From NCBI RefSeq assembly GCF_000155635.1, contig NZ_DS990556.1, positions 923,051 to 987,050 on the forward strand: DNA of 64,000 nt, in the 5' to 3' direction. The position numbers and the translations under genes are program-made. The notes below the pieces were generated by a model. The model did not search any database and had not been told where the DNA came from. It saw nothing but the letters and a program-made list of their open reading frames with translations. How positions within the stretch are numbered: the first letter of the stretch is position 1; each line of letters starts with the position of its first letter. This DNA comes from Cyanobium sp. PCC 7001 (GTDB taxonomy: Bacteria; Cyanobacteriota; Cyanobacteriia; PCC-6307; Cyanobiaceae). Shown here in pieces: positions 55,339 to 64,000 of this stretch.

Positions 55339-58300
55339 TCAAACGGGCACGTCGTCTTGCGGCTCTACCCCAACGTAGGCGAAATCCCCCGCATCATCCA
55401 GGGATGGAGGATCAATGGACGCGGCATCGGCAGCCACAAGGTCGTCCACGCTGGCTACCGGTTCAGGATCAGCCTCATCCAGGCCGCTCTCAACCATCGG
55501 TTCGTCAGTCAGCGAGATGGTCACTTCATGCTGCAGTTCAGCCAGCTGGGCATCCGAGACTGCTTCGCTCTCAGAGAACATCTGAATCAGCTCAAGGGTG
55601 TTCATTGCCGTCAGCACATCAGATTCAGCTGCCATAGAACCCTCACCCTCTGGGGCCTCGGCAGATGCGGGCAGATCAGAGAGGAGGCTGGGGTCGTCGA
55701 TCACGGAGTCAACCATCTCGGCAACACTTGCCTGCTCAGATACATCCTCAGGCGCCTCCTCAGAGGACTCAACCGCCACGGGCTGATCCTGGAAAACAGA
55801 TGCAACAGTTCCAGGATCCTCAGCACTGTCCGTGGGGAGATCATCGGCCACGGCTGCGGAAACGAGGTCAAGCTCCTGGGACTCCACCGCAACGGAGGCC
55901 GGAAGATCGGGAAGCGCTTCCAAGGCGGTCGTGACTTCTTCCTGGGTGATCACAGCATCAGCGCTGGCGAGGGTGAGAGCGTCGTCGACGGCAGCCAGTG
56001 CTTCGACGCCAAGGGATCCATCAGCCACGGCTTCGAGAGCCTGGGTGAGACCGCTCAAGCTGGAAGCGTCCAGATCACCCTGCGCAACAGCTCCGAGAAC
56101 GTTCGCGAAGGAACCCTGGGTGAGTTGCTGAACGGCACTGACTGCAGGAACAGCTTGATCCGCGCTGCCGAGATTGACCACGGAGTTCTGCAGCGCACTT
56201 TGGCTCGCCGCCATGAAGGCATAGATGGAGGGGTCCAATGTCGGGATCCCAAGGCTGGATACAGCGCCGGCCAGGAAGGCGTGATCCGTGAAATCGACAC
56301 CACCACCAGCAGAAGCACTCAGCAGACCGTCGGCGAGAGCCGAGAACACGTCAAATGAAACCGCCGCCTGGCTGACGCCCTGGTGGGCGGAGGCCAACTC
56401 TGCCAACTGGATGGCCGCTGTCATCACGGCAGCAGTCTGAACAACCGCTTCCACACTGCCGGCAAGGGGGTTGAAGATGGTCACTGAAGTGCCCGTGGGA
56501 AGGGATAGAGCCCTGACCAAGGCTGCATTGGCCTCAGAAAGAGTGTCACCCTGCTCCAGGCGTGCCTGCAACAGACTGGTCAGCGGAGTGATCGTGAGAG
56601 AGCCAGCCGGTCCGAAAAGGTTGATGGCATAGGTGAGGCCAGTCTGGATGTCTGTCCCTCCGGTCTGAACCGCACGAGCCTCGCCAAGGGAGAAAGCACC
56701 ATCACCATTCACATCAAGCTGAGCCAGGGAGATCTGCCACTGGGCATTACCTTGGGCATCTGTAAACCCGAACTGCTCACCGGGATCAACTCTGTAGTTT
56801 CCGTTGTCGTCGAGATAGAGAGTGGCACCAGCGATTTCGCCATCGATCGTTGCGGTCGTACCCGTGATGACGATGTTGGAAGAGTTCAGCACAGATGTTG
56901 CCGTTTCTCCATTGGTGGCAGAGAGCGGAACATTATTTTGGATCCGATAGACATCGGTAGAACCGGTACCATTGAGGTCGAAGTTAACCGAGATGGTGGT
57001 CACGCCACCGGATGGTCCCGTGACTTGAACCTGGGTGACATTGGCACCCAGGCCATTGATGAGAACAACATCCTGGGTGTTGTTGAAGTCTGTGATCGTA
57101 TCCGTATCAGTGGCAGAGCCTTCACCACGCAGGTACATGAAGGTATCCCGACCCGATCCTCCGGTCAGGGTATCGGAGCCTGTGCCGCCAACCAGCACAT
57201 CGTCGCCTCCATCACCGCGAAGCACGTCATTCCCCCCGAGGCCAACCAGCACATCATTACCAGCACCGGCATTCATGGTGTCGCCATTGCCATCCCGCCC
57301 AAGCAGCACTTCATTGCGATACGTGCCATCGATCGTGTTGTCGCCTGGGAACACGGAGGGATCCACAGGTCCGGGCACATCAGAGTCAGCACTGGTGCGA
57401 ATGATCGTGACCTTGCCTGTTGCAGACGTCGTTCCGGTTGTATTGGTGTAGAGGAAAGATCCACCATCTGTGGCACCTGAACTTTCCTCGGTAAAGGTCA
57501 CAGTTCCTGCCGCGAGCGATACGGAGCCATCAGAGGCGGCAGACACTGCACTCACGGAAGGCACACCGGAGCCTCCCGAGTCGTTCGCCAACAGAGCCCA
57601 GGCAGGAATCGTGATGGGATCAGCACCTCCCACTGTGGGTTGATTGGTGAGCACTAGATCATCACGCACCACCAAAGGACTGGCACCGTTGACGGAATAG
57701 TTGATCGTGAGTGTTGAGCCGACCTGATCACCATCAGCATCAGAGAGCACAAAAGGAATGTTCTGGATGATATCCTGAGTCAAGTTCTCAGGGGGAGTGT
57801 AGGTATATGCACCCGTATCCATGTTGATTTCAATGCTGCCGGCATTCGCACTGGCAACGTTCACGATGCTTCCTGGCCCACCCGGCGTGTAGGTGTACTC
57901 AGTGCCGTTGATGGTGACCGAAGAAATCCAGCCATCCTCATCAGCGCCAAAGCTTGCACCCGGCGCCAACAAGCTGCCATTCACCGGCAGACTGCTAATC
58001 GTGGATCGCAAGGTGGCATCAAGCTGACTGAGATCAGTCACGACAATGGCATTCGCTTCTGTACCACTACCAAAGCCGTTGTAGGCAATTGGATTCAGGT
58101 TGGACGCGTTGACACCGTTGCCAAGTCCAATAGCAAAACTGGCGATGTTATTGGTATTGAGGAAGTTTTCCCAGGTAGTTTCCTCGGAAGAGTCAATGCC
58201 GTCCCCGCCTCCGAGGGAACCGTTGCCGGGGCCAGTGCCACTGATATCATTCTCGTTCGGCACACCATCAGAGAAGAAGTAGAGCACATTTGTAGCGCCG

Positions 58301-61300
58301 TCAATGTCACTGGCGGTGCCACCGTTAAACGTATTAATTGTTAGGTTAAGTGCTGCATCGTAGTTCGTACGGCTGGTAGGCACAAGAGTCTGAATAAATG
58401 TTTTAACAGCATCAGCATCCTGCCAAGTGGTCGAAAAGGGAGCGCTTGCATCGGTAGCAAAAGTGACCACATTCACTTTCAGTGGTCCCAGCGCTTCATA
58501 CTGATCAATCAGCTCAAGGGCTGAATTGATCTGAAGCTGCATCCGGGTCATGCCATCCACGCCAGAAGCGTTCGCCATACTTCCGGATACATCAATCACC
58601 AGGAACAGATTGGTACCGGTTGGGAACGACTCGCCGCTTTCTGTGATGGGAACAGCCGTCGGAATGTCATCTTTCACCAGCAGGCTCAGCGCAATCCCCG
58701 TCGTTCCGTTCGCCGCATCTCCGTCTCCGTCTTCAACAAGAATGTTGATGCCACCGACAAGACTCGAAATTGACTCCGTCTGCTCGGTCGTATCACCAGG
58801 ATCGCTCAGCAGGAAGTTATCGATCAGCGTGAACGTATACGTCCCGTCCGCGTTCACCTGCAACGTGGCACGGTCATTCGCTCCACTGGCAAGGCTCGCC
58901 GTCACGGCATTATCCACCGCCGAGTGATCTTGCGCCAGGTAGATCACTTGACCCACAGCACCAGCAAGAATCGTTCCGCCGATGCTGATGTCGCTCACCT
59001 TCCCAAATCCATCCGCGCCGTAGTCGATGCTGCCACTCGTGAGGGTGCTCAGATCACCGTTCACCGTCAGCGCACCGGCATTCGGATTGGTTCCGTCCGA
59101 CAGATTCTCCTCATCCAGCGCCGCTGCTCCTTCCGTTGGCGTGCCTTCCACCGTCGGCACGTCATCCACCACATCCAGGCTCAGCGCAATCCCCGTCGTT
59201 CCGTTCGCCGCATCTCCGTCTCCGTCTTCAACAAGAATGTTGATGCCACCGACAAGACTCGAAATTGACTCCGTCTGCTCGGTCGTATCACCAGGATCGC
59301 TCAGCAGGAAGTTATCGATCAGCGTGAACGTATACGTCCCGTCCGCGTTCACCTGCAACGTGGCACGGTCATTCGCTCCACTGGCAAGGCTCGCCGTCAC
59401 GGCATTATCCACCGCCGAGTGATCTTGCGCCAGGTAGATCACTTGACCCACAGCACCAGCAAGAATCGTTCCGCCGATGCTGATGTCGCTCACCTTCCCA
59501 AATCCATCCGCGCCGTAGTCGATGCTGCCACTCGTGAGGGTGCTCAGATCACCGTTCACCGTCAGCGCACCGGCATTCGGATTGGTTCCGTCCGACAGAT
59601 TCTCCTCATCCAGCGCCGCTGCTCCTTCCGTTGGCGTGCCTTCCACCTGCGGACCATCATCCTCAATCGTGAACACCCCAGCCCCGAGGTTCACGCCGGC
59701 GCTGGCCACATCACCGTCGAAGTCGGTGACGGTCTGCACGATCTGAAGGGCTGCAGGATTTGCCAGGGTGAGGGTCGTCGGCTCATCGAAGCTGCTGCCG
59801 GGCACCGGATGCCAGATGGCCGCCAGCTGGGTGAAGGTCGCCACACCGGTGGCTGGATCGAGGCTGATGGTGAAGTAAACGGTGCCATCGGCGGAGCCGG
59901 TGACCACATTGCCGCTCTGGCTCAGCAGGATCGGGCTGCCGGCTGTGGTGCCGGATGGATTGAGGGCGAACAGGCCGGAGGGCACCGCCGTGCCGCTCAG
60001 CACCAGGCTGTAGGACGCGGTGCCGGCCAGATCAGGGCCGAAATTCGTCTGCACACCGGCTGCCACGCTGTCGCTGTCGAACAGCGGCGCGAAGCTGAGA
60101 CTCACCGTGTCGAAACCGGCGGCGTTCTCGCTGGCCCCGGCGGTGCCGAGTTCGCCCAGGGATTCGTCAACGATCAGCTCCGGCAACAGGTCGTTGTTGA
60201 CAACAACGCTGGGCTCCCCATCGATGATCAGGATGGTGCCGGTGTCCGTGGCCGTCGCTCCGGCGAAATCCGTCACCGTGACGCCGAAGGGAACCGTGGC
60301 GTACTCGGGCGTGATGACGCCCCCGGGAACCGTGCTGGCGCCGGCCGCGTTGTTCACCGGTTCGCTGAGCACGAACACGAAGCTGAGCTGAACCGTGGTG
60401 TCCGAGGTCTGGGTCAGCCCGGTGATCGTGAGGGTGCCCTCCGGGGTGGCATCGCCATCGCCGGCCTCCAGCAGGAAGGACAGCTGGCCGCTGGGATCGC
60501 CATTGCTGATCAGATCCAGCAGCGACGGCAGGCTGGGATTGTTGCCATTGAAGTTGAACTGACGCCCGGCGATGGTGACGAAGGCGATGTCGGCAACCCC
60601 GTCGGGGTCCGCCAGGTTGATCACCCCATTGGTGACCGCAAAGCGCGTGAAGTTGGGGTTGCCCGCCAGTGCCGGATCGATGCCGAGTTCGGCCACCTGG
60701 CCGGGGCCGAGGTCCACCCCGACGCCGTTGGAACCCACCAGCTGCCCATTGGTGACCGGATTGCCCAGGCCATCGGTGGGCACGGTGGGATCCGGCGTGA
60801 CGGACACCGACGGCACCAGGTTGGCCGGGGGTTCCACCGTGGGGGTCACCTGCGGCGGAATGGGAACCACCGTGGGCGGCTGCACCGGGGTGGGCTCCTG
60901 CGGCGGGATCGGAGGCTGCTCCTCGGTGCCGCTCAGGGGCTCCGGATTGGGCAGGGCCGCGATCAGCGCCGCAGCCGCGAGGGGGGCCGTGGGCACGTCG
61001 CCGCTGGACAGGGGCTGCAGCGGCGCCGGGTTGATCCCCGGGCCACCACCACTGCCCCCCGCCTCATCCACGCTGGGGCCAGGCGGCTGGGGCATCGGGC
61101 TGGATACCCCCAGAGCGCCCACGTCGTGGGGGCTGTAGGTCTCCACCGGGGTGTGATCGACCGCATCCCCGAATCCGGTGTGGCCGCCGGGGTTGTCGCG
61201 CACGCCGCTGGGATCGTGCAGGGCTGCGTCGCTGATGTTGCCGGTGGCGTCCTTCTCCCGTTCGCTGGACGAGGCACCGAGATCGACAGCCGCAGCGCCG

Positions 61301-61350
61301 TCCGTGATCTCACCCGCCGACGGCGGAGCGATGAAGATGCTGTCAGCCAT
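55339..61350 (-). CDS. Giant secreted or surface protein: DUF5801-type repeats, vWA domain, RTX motifs
   Basis: A 2003-residue protein with no N-terminal signal peptide. Residues 1-200 are low-complexity and Pro-rich. About 390-567 resemble a DUF5801 (type I secretion repeat) domain, followed by two tandem copies (about 568-725 and 733-890) with EDGDGDAANGTTG cores. A von Willebrand A domain (about 910-1115) has the MIDAS VIDVSGSMA. RTX calcium-binding nonapeptides (GAGNDVLVG, GGNDVLRGDGG, GGTGSDTLTGG) occupy about 1340-1405, unusually far from the C-terminus. The last 450 residues are helical and acidic. The type I secretion route is inferred. Lower GC and codon use set it apart from its neighbours. 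Confidence 0.85.
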   Translation of the reverse strand: MADSIFIAPPSAGEITDGAAAVDLGASSSEREKDATGNISDAALHDPSGVRDNPGGHTGFGDAVDHTPVETYSPHDVGALGVSSPMPQPPGPSVDEAGGSGGGPGINPAPLQPLSSGDVPTAPLAAAALIAALPNPEPLSGTEEQPPIPPQEPTPVQPPTVVPIPPQVTPTVEPPANLVPSVSVTPDPTVPTDGLGNPVTNGQLVGSNGVGVDLGPGQVAELGIDPALAGNPNFTRFAVTNGVINLADPDGVADIAFVTIAGRQFNFNGNNPSLPSLLDLISNGDPSGQLSFLLEAGDGDATPEGTLTITGLTQTSDTTVQLSFVFVLSEPVNNAAGASTVPGGVITPEYATVPFGVTVTDFAGATATDTGTILIIDGEPSVVVNNDLLPELIVDESLGELGTAGASENAAGFDTVSLSFAPLFDSDSVAAGVQTNFGPDLAGTASYSLVLSGTAVPSGLFALNPSGTTAGSPILLSQSGNVVTGSADGTVYFTISLDPATGVATFTQLAAIWHPVPGSSFDEPTTLTLANPAALQIVQTVTDFDGDVASAGVNLGAGVFTIEDDGPQVEGTPTEGAAALDEENLSDGTNPNAGALTVNGDLSTLTSGSIDYGADGFGKVSDISIGGTILAGAVGQVIYLAQDHSAVDNAVTASLASGANDRATLQVNADGTYTFTLIDNFLLSDPGDTTEQTESISSLVGGINILVEDGDGDAANGTTGIALSLDVVDDVPTVEGTPTEGAAALDEENLSDGTNPNAGALTVNGDLSTLTSGSIDYGADGFGKVSDISIGGTILAGAVGQVIYLAQDHSAVDNAVTASLASGANDRATLQVNADGTYTFTLIDNFLLSDPGDTTEQTESISSLVGGINILVEDGDGDAANGTTGIALSLLVKDDIPTAVPITESGESFPTGTNLFLVIDVSGSMANASGVDGMTRMQLQINSALELIDQYEALGPLKVNVVTFATDASAPFSTTWQDADAVKTFIQTLVPTSRTNYDAALNLTINTFNGGTASDIDGATNVLYFFSDGVPNENDISGTGPGNGSLGGGDGIDSSEETTWENFLNTNNIASFAIGLGNGVNASNLNPIAYNGFGSGTEANAIVVTDLSQLDATLRSTISSLPVNGSLLAPGASFGADEDGWISSVTINGTEYTYTPGGPGSIVNVASANAGSIEINMDTGAYTYTPPENLTQDIIQNIPFVLSDADGDQVGSTLTINYSVNGASPLVVRDDLVLTNQPTVGGADPITIPAWALLANDSGGSGVPSVSAVSAASDGSVSLAAGTVTFTEESSGATDGGSFLYTNTTGTTSATGKVTIIRTSADSDVPGPVDPSVFPGDNTIDGTYRNEVLLGRDGNGDTMNAGAGNDVLVGLGGNDVLRGDGGDDVLVGGTGSDTLTGGSGRDTFMYLRGEGSATDTDTITDFNNTQDVVLINGLGANVTQVQVTGPSGGVTTISVNFDLNGTGSTDVYRIQNNVPLSATNGETATSVLNSSNIVITGTTATIDGEIAGATLYLDDNGNYRVDPGEQFGFTDAQGNAQWQISLAQLDVNGDGAFSLGEARAVQTGGTDIQTGLTYAINLFGPAGSLTITPLTSLLQARLEQGDTLSEANAALVRALSLPTGTSVTIFNPLAGSVEAVVQTAAVMTAAIQLAELASAHQGVSQAAVSFDVFSALADGLLSASAGGGVDFTDHAFLAGAVSSLGIPTLDPSIYAFMAASQSALQNSVVNLGSADQAVPAVSAVQQLTQGSFANVLGAVAQGDLDASSLSGLTQALEAVADGSLGVEALAAVDDALTLASADAVITQEEVTTALEALPDLPASVAVESQELDLVSAAVADDLPTDSAEDPGTVASVFQDQPVAVESSEEAPEDVSEQASVAEMVDSVIDDPSLLSDLPASAEAPEGEGSMAAESDVLTAMNTLELIQMFSESEAVSDAQLAELQHEVTISLTDEPMVESGLDEADPEPVASVDDLVAADAASIDPPSLDDAGDFAYVGVEPQDDVPV
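58681..59152 (-). repeat. Perfect 472-nt direct repeat, copy 1 (encodes the second DUF5801-type domain)
   Basis: By eye it is identical base for base to 59176-59647, with a 495-nt period (165 codons), so the giant protein carries two identical domains in tandem. Confidence 0.9.
59176..59647 (-). repeat. Perfect 472-nt direct repeat, copy 2 (encodes the first DUF5801-type domain)
   Basis: Partner of 58681-59152; the copies are separated by 23 nt encoding the linker between domains. Confidence 0.9.
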
Positions 61351-61620
61351 GGTCCGTCCTCTTGGGCAACCCGGTCCGGCGCTGCGATGGAGGGCGGCGC
61401 CGATCCCTTTGTCTTCAACCTATGGGCCCGGTTCACCGCGGCGATGACGTCAAGGGACGCTGTGACCGAAGAAGGGGAGTCCAGCCGCGACAGACAGGGA
61501 CTTGACAGGCCAGAACCCAGTTGCCGCAAGGGCGCCCGGCATTCTTAAACCTCACTGAGAGTTTCTCCGGGCCCTAGACCAGGCCCCGAAAAAACCAGCT
61601 TCAGGGGAGACGCGTCAGCC

Positions 61621-63075
61621 TCACGCCTGGGTGGTGGCCCCCGTGCGCAAGGCCTGGCCGAGCAGTTCTCCCAGGCGCGAGTGGCGGGAGAACTTCAGCA
61701 CCAGCCAGTCGTCCGGCTGAAGATCCGCCATCAGGACCTGCGTGAGTTCCCGCGCCTCGGTGGTGTGCAGCGCCACCAGGTGATCCGGCAGGGCGGCGCA
61801 GGTGTGGCGTGTGTGGGAGCCATAGGCATACACCCGATCGATGCGATGCAGGAGGATCAGATCGGCCAGGGAGGCATGCAGCGCATCGGAGCGCTCGCCC
61901 AGTTCGTCGATGGCCCCCAGCACCAGCAGCCGCCTGCCGGGTGAGCCCTCCGCCTGCAGGGCCAGGGTTTCCAGTGCTGCACGCAGGGAGGCCGGATTGG
62001 AACTGAAGGAATCGTCGATCAGCCGCACCTCGCCACCCTGCACCGCCAGATGCTCCAGGGCGCAGTGGCGGGGCAGGGGCTGCAGGGCCGAGAACGCCGC
62101 GAGGCATCGGTTGGGATCCTGCCCCAAGGCCACCACACCGGCGAGCATCGCCAGGCTGTTGCGCACATCATGCCGGCCGGGCAGGGGCAGGGTGTAGGTG
62201 AGGCTCTGGTCGAGGCAGCGGGCCCGCACCTGCCAGCCACTGCGCTGGCGGGAGCAATCCTGCAGCGCCACATCCGCCAGGGGGCTGCACCCGAAGGTGA
62301 GCACCCGGGCGGCGCCATAGGAGCGGGCCGCCGCATGCATGCGCGCGAAGTAGGGGGAATCGCGATTGAGCACGGCCGTGCCCTCGGGCTTCAGCCCACG
62401 GAAGAGCAGCGACTTCTGATCCGCGATGGCTTCCAGGGTGGGGTAGCAATCGGTGTGGTCATACTGAATCTCCGTGATCACGGCCACATCGGGAGCGGCG
62501 ATCAGGGCCTTGGGCAGGGTGTAGCGGGGCAGATCCGAACTGAACTCCAGCACCGAGAATTCCGTGTCTTTGGGTGTATCGGCCAGGGTCAGCGTCACAC
62601 CGTGATAGTGGTTGAAATTGCGCTGGCTTTCGTGGGTCCTGCCGCACCGGGCCAGCAGGATGGCCAGCCCCCGTTTCGTGGTGGATTTGCCAACGGTGCC
62701 GGTGACGCATACCAGCGGGTGCGAAGCCAGAGCACGGGCCGCCTGGCCCAGCTGGGCCAGGGCCAGGGAGGTGTCCGGGGCGAGATAGACGCTCAGGCCC
62801 TCCGGCACCTCGGCTGGAATGGCATCGAGAACCACCGCCCGGGCGCCGCGCTGCTTCACACGCTGCAGCGATTCCCGATCCTTGTCATAGCCCCGCCCCC
62901 AGGAGAGCGCTGAAGGCTGCACATAGAGATGGCCGGGCTGGATGTCGCCCGGCAGGTAGGACACACCGGTGTAGCTCTGCCGCTGCTGGGGCCGCAGCCA
63001 CCAGCCACCACTGACCGACGGCGTGTCGAGCAGGCTGGAGTCGAACAGGAGCTCGCGACGCTCAGGCTGGCCCAT
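61621..63075 (-). CDS. MurF-like Mur ligase family protein
   Basis: A 484-residue ATP-dependent amide ligase. The ATP loop is VCVTGTVGKSTTKRGLAILL (normally GTNGKTT). The central domain shows ITEIQYDHTD, a variant of the metal-binding His region. The C-terminal domain has IDDSFSSNPASLRAAL, equivalent to DDxYNANPxSxxAAL of MurF. Residues 1-115 form a divergent substrate domain. These deviations suggest a paralogue with another substrate rather than the cell-wall MurF itself. A partial helical protein gene lies 16 nt upstream on the same strand. Confidence 0.75.
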   Translation of the reverse strand: MGQPERRELLFDSSLLDTPSVSGGWWLRPQQRQSYTGVSYLPGDIQPGHLYVQPSALSWGRGYDKDRESLQRVKQRGARAVVLDAIPAEVPEGLSVYLAPDTSLALAQLGQAARALASHPLVCVTGTVGKSTTKRGLAILLARCGRTHESQRNFNHYHGVTLTLADTPKDTEFSVLEFSSDLPRYTLPKALIAAPDVAVITEIQYDHTDCYPTLEAIADQKSLLFRGLKPEGTAVLNRDSPYFARMHAAARSYGAARVLTFGCSPLADVALQDCSRQRSGWQVRARCLDQSLTYTLPLPGRHDVRNSLAMLAGVVALGQDPNRCLAAFSALQPLPRHCALEHLAVQGGEVRLIDDSFSSNPASLRAALETLALQAEGSPGRRLLVLGAIDELGERSDALHASLADLILLHRIDRVYAYGSHTRHTCAALPDHLVALHTTEARELTQVLMADLQPDDWLVLKFSRHSRLGELLGQALRTGATTQA

Positions 63076-63091
63076 CACACCCCCGCTCCGG

Positions 63092-64000
63092 TCATGCCGC
63101 TGCCTCCCACCAGGCGCTCTGCCAGGCCAGCAGGCCGATCAGCAGGGGAAGCTGGCTGGCCAGCCGCACCCGGGGCATGGGCTCAAGGAGCCCGCTCCCC
63201 ATCGCCAGTGAGCCGCCCAGCACCACCTGGGGCTGCTCACTCTCCAGCGCCTGTTCGGGCCCGCACTGGCGCGCCAGCAAGGCAGCCAGCACCCGCTCGC
63301 CCAGCTTCCGATCCGGCGGCGGCCCGCCCGGCCCATCCAGCTGCGCCGCCACACTGCTGAACAGCGCCAGGCGCAGGGCTGAACCCAGGGTCAGGGGAGT
63401 CTGCGGTGGCGGCCTGAGCGAGGAGGGCACCAGCCCCGCGGCATGGGTGCGCACCAGGCCGTGCACCTGCTCGCCCTCCTCGCCCTGCAGAGCCATGGCC
63501 TGCTGCAGGGCCGCCAGACACCAGGTGCGGGCAGCCACGCGTGGCGCCCCATCCCCCGCCAGCTGCGTCACCAGGCTGCTCAAGGAAGCCAGCCAGCCGG
63601 CCGGAGCGGCTCCGTGGCGGGCCAGCCCCACCAGGGCACAGAGGGCCTGGGCCCGGGGACCCGGGGGCAGCGCGGGCAGACGGTGGCCGATCCTGCGCCC
63701 CAGCGTCTCGGCCAGGTTGGCGTGGATTCCCAGCTCCACCAGCGCCAGCAGCAGGGGCAGGGAGGGCAACACGGCTGGACTGCCATGGGCCTGGAGTGCC
63801 GGCAGCAGCGAGCGCGTGACCGCCAGCACCGCCAGCTCCATGGCTGGGGAGGGCATGGCCCGTTGCAGCAGCAGCAGACTCCACAGCACGCGGGCGCGGC
63901 CGCAGACGCCAAGGCTGGTGCCGGCCGGCACGGCGGCAGGCAGTGATCCATCGATGCCGACCAGACGGAGCAGGAAGGCCTGCAGGGCCGCCAGGGCTTC
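63092..64000 (-). CDS. Helical protein of unknown function (5' partial)
   Basis: The frame is open to the right edge, so the N-terminus is missing. At least 302 residues are visible, almost all helical and rich in Ala, Leu and Arg with Trp. Repeating segments such as ALCALVGLARHGAAPAGW and LLPALQAHGSPAVLP suggest an alpha-alpha barrel or HEAT-like arrangement. No catalytic motif is recognised. It precedes the MurF-like gene by 16 nt and is probably co-transcribed with it, so both may serve one pathway. Confidence 0.6.
   Translation of the reverse strand, partial: EALAALQAFLLRLVGIDGSLPAAVPAGTSLGVCGRARVLWSLLLLQRAMPSPAMELAVLAVTRSLLPALQAHGSPAVLPSLPLLLALVELGIHANLAETLGRRIGHRLPALPPGPRAQALCALVGLARHGAAPAGWLASLSSLVTQLAGDGAPRVAARTWCLAALQQAMALQGEEGEQVHGLVRTHAAGLVPSSLRPPPQTPLTLGSALRLALFSSVAAQLDGPGGPPPDRKLGERVLAALLARQCGPEQALESEQPQVVLGGSLAMGSGLLEPMPRVRLASQLPLLIGLLAWQSAWWEAAA

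Noticed and set aside
59419-61548. 709-residue plus-strand frame opposite the giant protein gene
   Set aside because: No domains and composition typical of antisense translation.
61570-61597. Intrinsic terminator near GGGCCC...GGCCCCGAAAAAA
   Set aside because: The A-run follows the stem on the plus strand, where no gene ends; on the minus strand the T-run precedes the stem.

Overview
The window comes from a high-GC alpha-cyanobacterium, most like a Cyanobium/Synechococcus picocyanobacterium. The basis is chlorophyll genes (chlB, chlL, chlH), a phycobilisome linker, a high-light-inducible protein, cobalamin-dependent ribonucleotide reductase, and several families known mainly from cyanobacteria (DUF3136, DUF3038, DUF4335, DUF2949, iron-uptake-type porins with an SLH domain). 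No insertion sequence, prophage or CRISPR array was seen. Most of the window is tightly packed; many neighbouring genes overlap by 4 nt.

Layout. 0-2.3 kb: end of chlB and all of chlL (light-independent protochlorophyllide reductase). 2.3-9.2 kb: an APH-like/P-loop kinase fusion, a DUF389 membrane protein, a potassium-channel-like protein and an RND efflux pump. 9.2-14.2 kb: pyrimidine genes (pyrF-pyrE fusion, pyrC) and a cation/proton antiporter, flanked by two paralogous DUF3136 microproteins. 14.3-16.7 kb: sulfide:quinone oxidoreductase and acetate kinase.

16.8-32.1 kb is rich in phosphate genes: a Na/Pi-cotransporter-family protein that seems to have lost its second signature motif, a CHAD (polyphosphate-binding) protein, two tandem porins identical over their first 652 nt, pstS, and a Crp-family regulator followed by phoB-phoR (the Crp gene resembles ptrA of marine Synechococcus by context). 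A nine-unit 17-bp tandem repeat lies before pstS and a possible Pho box before the Crp-phoB-phoR run. A glycosyltransferase, a ferritin, an ArsR-type regulator and a zinc-type CDF exporter sit among them.

32-37.9 kb: phycobilisome linker, prfC, nrdJ. 37.9-41.8 kb: a complete, tightly spaced siaABCD-type cassette (PP2C phosphatase, anti-sigma-like kinase, DUF1987 protein, diguanylate cyclase) in visibly lower-GC DNA, beside a tRNA-Ser(UGA) and a DUF723 gene. This is the most striking system in the window, because c-di-GMP enzymes are generally reported to be scarce in picocyanobacteria. 42-48.8 kb: PPK2, small cyanobacterial proteins, apt, a FAD monooxygenase, hli and dapB. 48.9-55.3 kb: chlH, a SET-domain gene apparently broken by a 2-nt shift, and a response regulator with a degenerate receiver. 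55.3-61.4 kb: a 2003-residue vWA/RTX surface or secreted protein carrying a perfect 472-nt internal duplication. 61.6-64 kb: a MurF-like ligase and a partial helical protein.
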